From: Planctomycetota bacterium
GTDB taxonomy: Bacteria; Planctomycetota; Phycisphaerae; Phycisphaerales; SM1A02
Assembly (NCBI GenBank): GCA_022574595.1
Contig: JACZRS010000002.1
Coordinates: forward strand, 1 to 64,000
Length of the DNA stretch: 64,000 bases
Direction: 5' to 3'
Part shown: positions 58,884 to 64,000 of the stretch, piece after piece
How positions within the stretch are numbered: position 1 is the first letter of the stretch
How the letters are laid out: each line of letters starts with the position of its first letter
Position numbers and translations under genes: made by a program
Notes under the pieces: generated by a model
Told to the model about the DNA's origin: nothing
Database searches by the model: none
Seen by the model: only the letters and a program-made list of their open reading frames with translations

Positions 58884-61286
58884 ATGCGATTTGTAACAGC
58901 TATATTTGCGCGAAAATTGGTCGTAATAGCCTGGGTGATGATGGTCGCCGGGGTGGCTTGTGGGCAATCCACGCCGCCTCCAGAGACAGATCTGGATGAC
59001 CGTCCAGTTTCAGCCATTCACCTGGAAGGGCTGCAGCGCGTCAACCAACAATTGGTAAGAAACCAGCTTAGATCAGCTGTGGGTGATCCATTTGATTGGG
59101 ATACGGTAAAAGCAGATATCAAAATCCTAGATCGCCTCGGAGAGTTTGGCTCGGTTAGCGCTGAAGCTGAACTGCAAACGGATGGCTCGGTGGCCTTGAT
59201 CTTCAAATTCACAGAGCAGAAGATTATCCATGCGGTACAAGTTGTGGGTAATCGTGTGTTGCCCGATCAGGATTTACTTGCGGTTTGCCCTCTCGAAGGA
59301 AGTCCACGCGATGATTTTCTGATTGAAAATTCTAAACGAGCAATGAAAGCTCTTTACCGTAAGCGTGGCCACTATCTATCAACAATAACAGTAGACAAAG
59401 TTGAACTGGATACCGCTGGAATTTTGTTGTTTCGTATTGTTGAAGGGCCACGCGTTAAGATTAAGGCTATCGAATTTGAAGGTAATGCCGCATTTACTTC
59501 AGATCAGCTCTACGCAGAAATCGCTACACGGACAGCTGTAATACTTTTTCGTCGTGGAGAACTCGATGAAGAAAAAATTGCAGATGATGAAGCTGCAATC
59601 AACCGTTTCTATAAGAACCGAGGATACCTTGATATTCGTGTTGGACACGGAATCGATCTGAGCCCTGATCAAACAGAAGCGAAAGTTGTGTTCTTTGTCG
59701 TTGAAGGACCACAGTACATATTAAGATCCATAAGTACTGATCCTCAAACGCTAGGCGTATTTTCAACCCAACAGCTTCTTGCAATGCTCGATATCAAACC
59801 TGGGGATGTGTACGCACAGGATAAAATTCGCAAATCCATTGGCATCATCGCTGATGCCTACGCCAAATTGGGCTACAAGCTAACACTTCGCACAGAATCA
59901 GGTCGCCTTGGAATGGGGCGGATCGATTGGGAAACTACGCATACGCCAGAGAGTGCTTCTATTGATTTGAGACTAATCATTGACGAGGGGGAGAAGATGA
60001 TGATTGGCATTGTCCAGGTCAACAACAACACACTCACACGCTCAAAGGTTGTGCATCGAGAGCTACGTCATCTTAGGCCTGGAAGGCCTCTTGACAGCAC
60101 TATGATCGATAAAGCCATTCAGCGACTTCGAAGAACCAATCTATTTAGCCAGGTGAATATTACAGTTATGGATCCAGATCCTGATAACCCTGGATACCGA
60201 GATCTATTAGTCTCCGTAAATGAGAAAAACACTGGTTCGGTTAACTTTGGTGTAGCGGTGGGATCAGATGCTGGGGTGTTTGGTGAACTATCGCTTGTGC
60301 AGCGTAACTTTGATATTTCTGATTACCCCGAATCCGTACGTGAATTACTATCCGGAAAAGCATTTCGTGGTGCCGGCCAAAAATTCGCAGCTACACTCAG
60401 GCCCGGCGATGAATTCTTTCAATACTCGATGAGCTTTACTGAACCACATATATTTGAAACAGACAATTCTTTTCGTATTTCCGGTTCGTTTAGGGACAGG
60501 CGCTTTAGACGTTATGATGAGGAACGAATAACACTTGCGCTTGGGCTTGGCAGAAAATTCGGTGACTTTTGGAATGTCTCGGTAAATACCAGCTTTGAAA
60601 GTGTGGCGCTTAATAACATCGATGACTTTGCGCCCACTGCAATTTTTGATGATGCGGGACCAAATGACATTTCAACATTGGGGGTAACCTTGACCCGCAC
60701 CACAGTTGGTACTTTGAACCGACCTGGTCGAGGCAGTCGATTGGAACTTAGACTGGAACAAACCGGACTCTTGGGAGGCGACTTTGATTACACAACCGCC
60801 TCAACGGAATACACAGTGTTCTTGACACTGGATGAAGATTTCCTCGGCAGAAAGTCAATCCTAAAGCTCAACACACGTGCTGGATATATCTTTGGCGGTG
60901 ATGCTCCAACGTACGATAGTTTCTATATGGGAGGTAGATCATTTAGAGGCTTTGATTTTAGAGAAGTAAGCCCCAAGGGAATTAGAGCGGATAACGGCCA
61001 GCCTAGTGATGATCCAATCGGCGGTGATTGGTTGTTCTTCGCAGGCGCGCAATACGAAATGCCACTATTAGCTGAGAACCTAACCGGAGTTGTTTTCCTT
61101 GATACAGGTACAGTGACTGATAATTTGGGATTTGATGAATATCGCGCTTCAATAGGGTTGGGACTTCGGATCTATATTCCTCAGCTTGGTCCGATTCCGA
61201 TTGCTTTTGACTTTGCAATTCCAATACTTAAAGAGGAAAGTGATGATGAGCAATTGCTTAGTTTCAGTGCTGAAGTCCCCTTTTAG
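58884..61286 (+). CDS. bamA: Outer-membrane assembly factor BamA
   Basis: An 800-aa Omp85 protein. A signal peptide covers residues 1-25 (LVVIAWVMMVAGVACGQS). POTRA repeats run from about 40 to 370 (AIHLEGLQRVNQQLVRNQLR, then IHAVQVVGNRVLPDQDLLAV, VKIKAIEFEGNAAFTSDQLY and MMIGIVQVNNNTLTRSKVVH). The beta-barrel follows at about 390-800, ending in aromatic Phe (SFSAEVPF), as required by the BAM machinery. The conserved barrel segment YMGGRSFRGFDFREVSP is present. It assembles outer-membrane proteins. The first gene of a bamA-ompH-ompH-lpxD-lpxC block. Confidence 0.93.
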   Translation: MRFVTAIFARKLVVIAWVMMVAGVACGQSTPPPETDLDDRPVSAIHLEGLQRVNQQLVRNQLRSAVGDPFDWDTVKADIKILDRLGEFGSVSAEAELQTDGSVALIFKFTEQKIIHAVQVVGNRVLPDQDLLAVCPLEGSPRDDFLIENSKRAMKALYRKRGHYLSTITVDKVELDTAGILLFRIVEGPRVKIKAIEFEGNAAFTSDQLYAEIATRTAVILFRRGELDEEKIADDEAAINRFYKNRGYLDIRVGHGIDLSPDQTEAKVVFFVVEGPQYILRSISTDPQTLGVFSTQQLLAMLDIKPGDVYAQDKIRKSIGIIADAYAKLGYKLTLRTESGRLGMGRIDWETTHTPESASIDLRLIIDEGEKMMIGIVQVNNNTLTRSKVVHRELRHLRPGRPLDSTMIDKAIQRLRRTNLFSQVNITVMDPDPDNPGYRDLLVSVNEKNTGSVNFGVAVGSDAGVFGELSLVQRNFDISDYPESVRELLSGKAFRGAGQKFAATLRPGDEFFQYSMSFTEPHIFETDNSFRISGSFRDRRFRRYDEERITLALGLGRKFGDFWNVSVNTSFESVALNNIDDFAPTAIFDDAGPNDISTLGVTLTRTTVGTLNRPGRGSRLELRLEQTGLLGGDFDYTTASTEYTVFLTLDEDFLGRKSILKLNTRAGYIFGGDAPTYDSFYMGGRSFRGFDFREVSPKGIRADNGQPSDDPIGGDWLFFAGAQYEMPLLAENLTGVVFLDTGTVTDNLGFDEYRASIGLGLRIYIPQLGPIPIAFDFAIPILKEESDDEQLLSFSAEVPF

Positions 61287-61422
61287 TCCATTTTGGGTCA
61301 AAAAGCCGATATTTAGCTGCACGTGACTATGCGCAATTTCGCAGCCAAGGGCTACTATCATGGCTTTACGCTAGGTCATCTTACAAGGATCTTTTCATTC
61401 ATTTTGGAAAAGGATAGATGTA

Positions 61423-62055
61423 ATGAAATCCATAAAGCAAATTCTTAATGTTCCTATACTTGCTCTGGTTCTGCTTGCAATATTTCTTGGCTACAAAGTG
61501 TCCGCAACACACAACACAGCAATGCCACCGACGGTTGTGGCTGTCGTGAAAATCAACGCACTATTTAGCGGTCTTAAGCAACGGGCAGATGATAAGATTC
61601 AAATCAAAGATCGTGCGACAAAGAACACAAAGGAGTTTGATAAGCGAAAAGCTGAACTAATAGCACTTGAAGCTGAACTCAAGGACCTTGTTGATCCAAT
61701 CAAGCATCGAAAATTGTCGGATGAAATTGGCCTAAAAAGATTAGAACTTAAATCATGGTTTGCCAGCGCAAGCGCACAGGCAGAGCTTGAAAATGCAGCA
61801 TTGCTTCAGGAGCTTTATAAAAAGATCTCCGATGCAATAAAAGATATTGCTGATGCTAATGACTACAACCTTGTTCTTCTAGATGATTCCAATCCTTATG
61901 TAAGGTATAACAAAGAGTCACGCATGGCCCCGGAATTACAAATCTGGAATAAAATACGATCGCAAAAAATACTGTATGTCGATCCCGTTATCGATATTAC
62001 AAACCAATTGATTACAAGAATGAATAACGAATTCATGGCTGCTAATGCCAATTGA
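61423..62055 (+). CDS. OmpH/Skp-family periplasmic chaperone, first copy
   Basis: A 210-aa protein with an N-terminal signal helix (VPILALVLLAIFLGYKVSA) and a coiled-coil body (KDRATKNTKEFDKRKAELIA, then ALEAELKDLVDPIKHRKLSD) as in Skp, which holds unfolded outer-membrane proteins in the periplasm. The C-terminal YNLVLLDDSNP and YVDPVIDITNQLITRMNNE are typical of the family. It lies 137 bp after bamA and 47 bp before a second copy. Confidence 0.85.
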   Translation: MKSIKQILNVPILALVLLAIFLGYKVSATHNTAMPPTVVAVVKINALFSGLKQRADDKIQIKDRATKNTKEFDKRKAELIALEAELKDLVDPIKHRKLSDEIGLKRLELKSWFASASAQAELENAALLQELYKKISDAIKDIADANDYNLVLLDDSNPYVRYNKESRMAPELQIWNKIRSQKILYVDPVIDITNQLITRMNNEFMAANAN

Positions 62056-62101
62056 TAATTTTCACACACAAAGCTAACTGAAATCCACGTGGAGATTTAA
62101 C

Positions 62102-62704
62102 ATGCAAGAACATAGAACTCTCATAAATCATCGAGGAATTATTGGCCTTGCAATAATCATTGCCGTTCTAGTTGCGCCTGCATACGCGCTTTTATCGAAT
62201 GCGCCAACTCGTCCCGCAGTTGTTGCCTTTATGAATCTAAAAGAAGTATTTGACAACTTAGATATAAGAAAAGAGGCTGAGGCCGAAATCAGGGATTTAG
62301 AAACCAGTATGATGGAGAAGTTAAAAGCAAAAACTGAAGAAGTCAAAATGCTTCAGGAAAACGCAGAGATCTATGAAAAGGGGTCACCTAAGTACATGGA
62401 GGCAATGCAGACCGGCCTTGATGCTGCATCCAAGATGCGGGCATTTAACGATTTCATCACTATTAAGATCGATGCAATGATGGCTGATCAAAGAATCCAG
62501 ATCTACTACAAGATCATCAGTGCAGCAACAGAATTTGCTGAGCAACACGGCATTGATTTCATAATAACAAATGATTCTGAAATAGAACTAATTGCTGGCA
62601 CTGACATGCAAATCATGCAGCAGATGACTACACGCAGAATTGTCTACGCCAACGATAGCCTGGATATTACAGACGAATTGGTCCAATGGATCAATACACG
62701 TTAA
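62102..62704 (+). CDS. OmpH/Skp-family periplasmic chaperone, second copy
   Basis: A 200-aa protein similar in layout to its neighbour: signal helix (GIIGLAIIIAVLVAPAYA), Skp-like coiled-coil (KEAEAEIRDLETSMMEKLKA, then EMLQENAEIYEKG-type region) and a C-terminal IDFIITNDSEIELI and VYANDSLDITDELVQWINTR. The two copies probably arose by duplication and may form mixed trimers. The lpxD gene follows 13 bp downstream. GGAGATTTAAC precedes the ATG. Confidence 0.85.
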   Translation: MQEHRTLINHRGIIGLAIIIAVLVAPAYALLSNAPTRPAVVAFMNLKEVFDNLDIRKEAEAEIRDLETSMMEKLKAKTEEVKMLQENAEIYEKGSPKYMEAMQTGLDAASKMRAFNDFITIKIDAMMADQRIQIYYKIISAATEFAEQHGIDFIITNDSEIELIAGTDMQIMQQMTTRRIVYANDSLDITDELVQWINTR

Positions 62705-62717
62705 TTGCAAATAGCAA

Positions 62718-63785
62718 ATGGACGATGCTGCAGTTATGGGCGGCATAACCACTAATTTCACGACTGGATCTTTAGCTCAGCGTGTTAATGGTGAGCTGCG
62801 CGGGCCCGACAATTTACCAATCGTCGGGGTAAACGCGCTAGTAGATGCTTCGGTCGATCAAATTACTTTTATTGGCAACTCCGAACATGCTGATCAATGG
62901 GCCGATGCAAAAGCAGGAGCTGCATTAGTAACCAAAGGCATAGAACCCAAAGGTCACGACCCTACTTCACGAGCACTAATCTTTGTTCCCCAAGCAGAAC
63001 TTGCGATGATCGAACTGCTTAGTGCATTTAAGCCTCAAACCCCTGCTCCGGAACCAGGAGTACACCCAAGCGCTTCTATTCATAGTGATGCAATTATTGG
63101 TAAAGATGTATGTATAGGTCCGCATGTAAGTATTGAGCGAGGTTCGCGTATCGCAGATGCAGTCATTCTATATGCGGGAGTGAGAATATATGCTGATGTA
63201 ACCATTGGCGAGCGCTCAGTGGTGCACGCAAATGCGGTAATCCGTGAACGATGTCAAATTGGGCGCAATGTCGTCTTGCATCAGAATGTCTCAATAGGTG
63301 CTGATGGATTTGGCTATCAACCCTCAGCCGATGGCTCGACTATTCTAAAGGTTCCTCACATAGGTACTGTCATAATCGAAGATGATGTTGAGATTGGCGC
63401 TAATAGTTGTGTTGATCGAGGGAAGTTCCAATCCACGCGCATTGGCAAAGGAACGAAGATTGATAATTTATGCCAAATTGGCCACAACTGTCAGATAGGT
63501 ACTAGCTGCATTGTCGCTGGTATGACTGCTATAGGGGGCTCTGTAAGCTTAGGAGATGGAGCTATGCTCGCTGGGGGCGTCAGAGTTGTGGATCATGTGA
63601 AAATTGGAAAGGGAGCGCGAATCGGTGCCGGCGGAGGTGTTATGCGAGATGTGCCCGCTGGTGAGACTCATTTGGGTGCTCCAGCAGGAGAATCAAGTGC
63701 GGTATTGCGTCAGTGGGCGGCCATCCGTAAGCTACCTGATTGGATGAAACGTATTTCCCAGCGTCTAAGGGACGAACAGGCCTAG
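62718..63785 (+). CDS. lpxD: UDP-3-O-acylglucosamine N-acyltransferase, second copy
   Basis: A 355-aa LpxD homologue in the normal place between skp and lpxC. The hexapeptide beta-helix runs from about 105 to 310, with catalytic His in [10 protein letters not shown] and [15 protein letters not shown] near the C-terminal side. The N-terminal uridine-binding domain is present ([20 protein letters not shown]). The C-terminal helix is shorter and more basic than in the 57670 copy. Both copies keep catalytic residues, so they may differ in acyl-chain preference. Confidence 0.9.
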   Translation: MDDAAVMGGITTNFTTGSLAQRVNGELRGPDNLPIVGVNALVDASVDQITFIGNSEHADQWADAKAGAALVTKGIEPKGHDPTSRALIFVPQAELAMIELLSAFKPQTPAPEPGVHPSASIHSDAIIGKDVCIGPHVSIERGSRIADAVILYAGVRIYADVTIGERSVVHANAVIRERCQIGRNVVLHQNVSIGADGFGYQPSADGSTILKVPHIGTVIIEDDVEIGANSCVDRGKFQSTRIGKGTKIDNLCQIGHNCQIGTSCIVAGMTAIGGSVSLGDGAMLAGGVRVVDHVKIGKGARIGAGGGVMRDVPAGETHLGAPAGESSAVLRQWAAIRKLPDWMKRISQRLRDEQA

Positions 63786-63859
63786 AATCGAATATTGCAG
63801 CACGGGGATATGTATTGCCGCCGGACTGCACAAACTAGTACTTAATTTGCCACATCATC

Positions 63860-64000
63860 ATGCTTGACTCAGCTGAAGAAATCAGAACGATGGGCGCCAG
63901 CACTGGGCCGAGGCAACACACCCTCGGCAGTGATGTGGTTGTATCGGGCAAGGGATTGCTGCTGGGAGAAGATGCAACTGTAACAATTCGCCCAGCACCA
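63860..64000 (+). CDS. lpxC: LpxC, N-terminal part (continues past the window)
   Basis: The last 141 bp encode MLDSAEEIRTMGASTGPRQH, then TLGSDVVVSGKGLLLGEDAT and VTIRPAP. The RQ-x-TL...V-SG-GLL-GE...RPAP pattern is the start of UDP-3-O-acyl-GlcNAc deacetylase, the committed step of lipid A synthesis. The start is ATG 63860. It follows lpxD by 74 bp, consistent with the usual lpxD-lpxC-(fabZ)-lpxA order. The catalytic zinc region is beyond the window. Confidence 0.75.
   Translation, partial: MLDSAEEIRTMGASTGPRQHTLGSDVVVSGKGLLLGEDATVTIRPAP

Overview
The window looks like chromosomal DNA from a Gram-negative-type member of the Planctomycetota, most likely class Phycisphaerae (inference). Pointers are a cluster of membrane proteins carrying a CxxC-YxLR...CPEC zinc ribbon, a small Hc1-like histone, a complete outer-membrane/lipid A gene set (bamA, two ompH/skp, two lpxD, start of lpxC), LPS-core genes, and many divergent or isolated housekeeping genes rather than large operons. 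Base composition is moderate. Shine-Dalgarno sites of GGAG/GAGG type precede many starts.

Layout. 1-400: a junction where the beginning of a Rieske ferredoxin and the beginning of manA meet head to head. 500-2600: secreted GY/His-rich protein, FabZ-like dehydratase, histone H1-like protein, isochorismatase-family hydrolase. 2.6-4.2 kb: trypsin-like protease, a peptidase remnant and repeat elements. 4.2-7.7 kb: purB, then an ECF sigma factor with its probable membrane anti-sigma. 7.7-14.3 kb: plsY and an LPS-core cluster (O-antigen ligase with a frameshifted 5' end, anchored phosphatase, GT2, WaaP-like kinase, heptosyltransferase, gmhB fusion). 14.6-22 kb: accessory region with a glycine-rich secreted protein and a seven-gene minus-strand cluster (zincin-like protein, two lipoproteins, a 53-aa protein, a 2-TM protein, a DUF900-type hydrolase, an EEP nuclease), then about 1 kb of non-coding DNA with a 12-bp repeat array. 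22.3-31.1 kb: anchored protein, AddB/AddA-type nuclease-helicase pair, nuoG. 31.3-38.6 kb: MotA-like protein, aldehyde dehydrogenase, panC, erpA-like, phosphoribosyltransferase, and a ketosynthase pair whose second member lacks both catalytic histidines. 38.6-42.9 kb: five zinc-ribbon membrane proteins, one with an in-frame TAG. 43.0-44.9 kb: class II DAHP synthase and tRNA-Leu(UAG). 45.0-52.7 kb: DoxX-like protein and a vWA-TPR-ExbB-ExbD-ExbD-TPR operon in which the vWA protein has a TonB-like anchor. 52.7-57.6 kb: HEPN-like/CBS protein, UVR-motif protein, group 1/2-type sigma factor, DUF3592 protein, gcvT. 57.7-64 kb: envelope biogenesis genes.

Several families of short palindromic (REP-like) repeats are scattered through the window. 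Some copies show compensatory stem changes; one lies inside a signal-peptide coding region and one supplies the last codons and stop of the DAHP synthase gene. The candidates I would examine first are the vWA/TonB-like motor operon, the seven-gene accessory cluster, the ketosynthase pair and the zinc-ribbon family.
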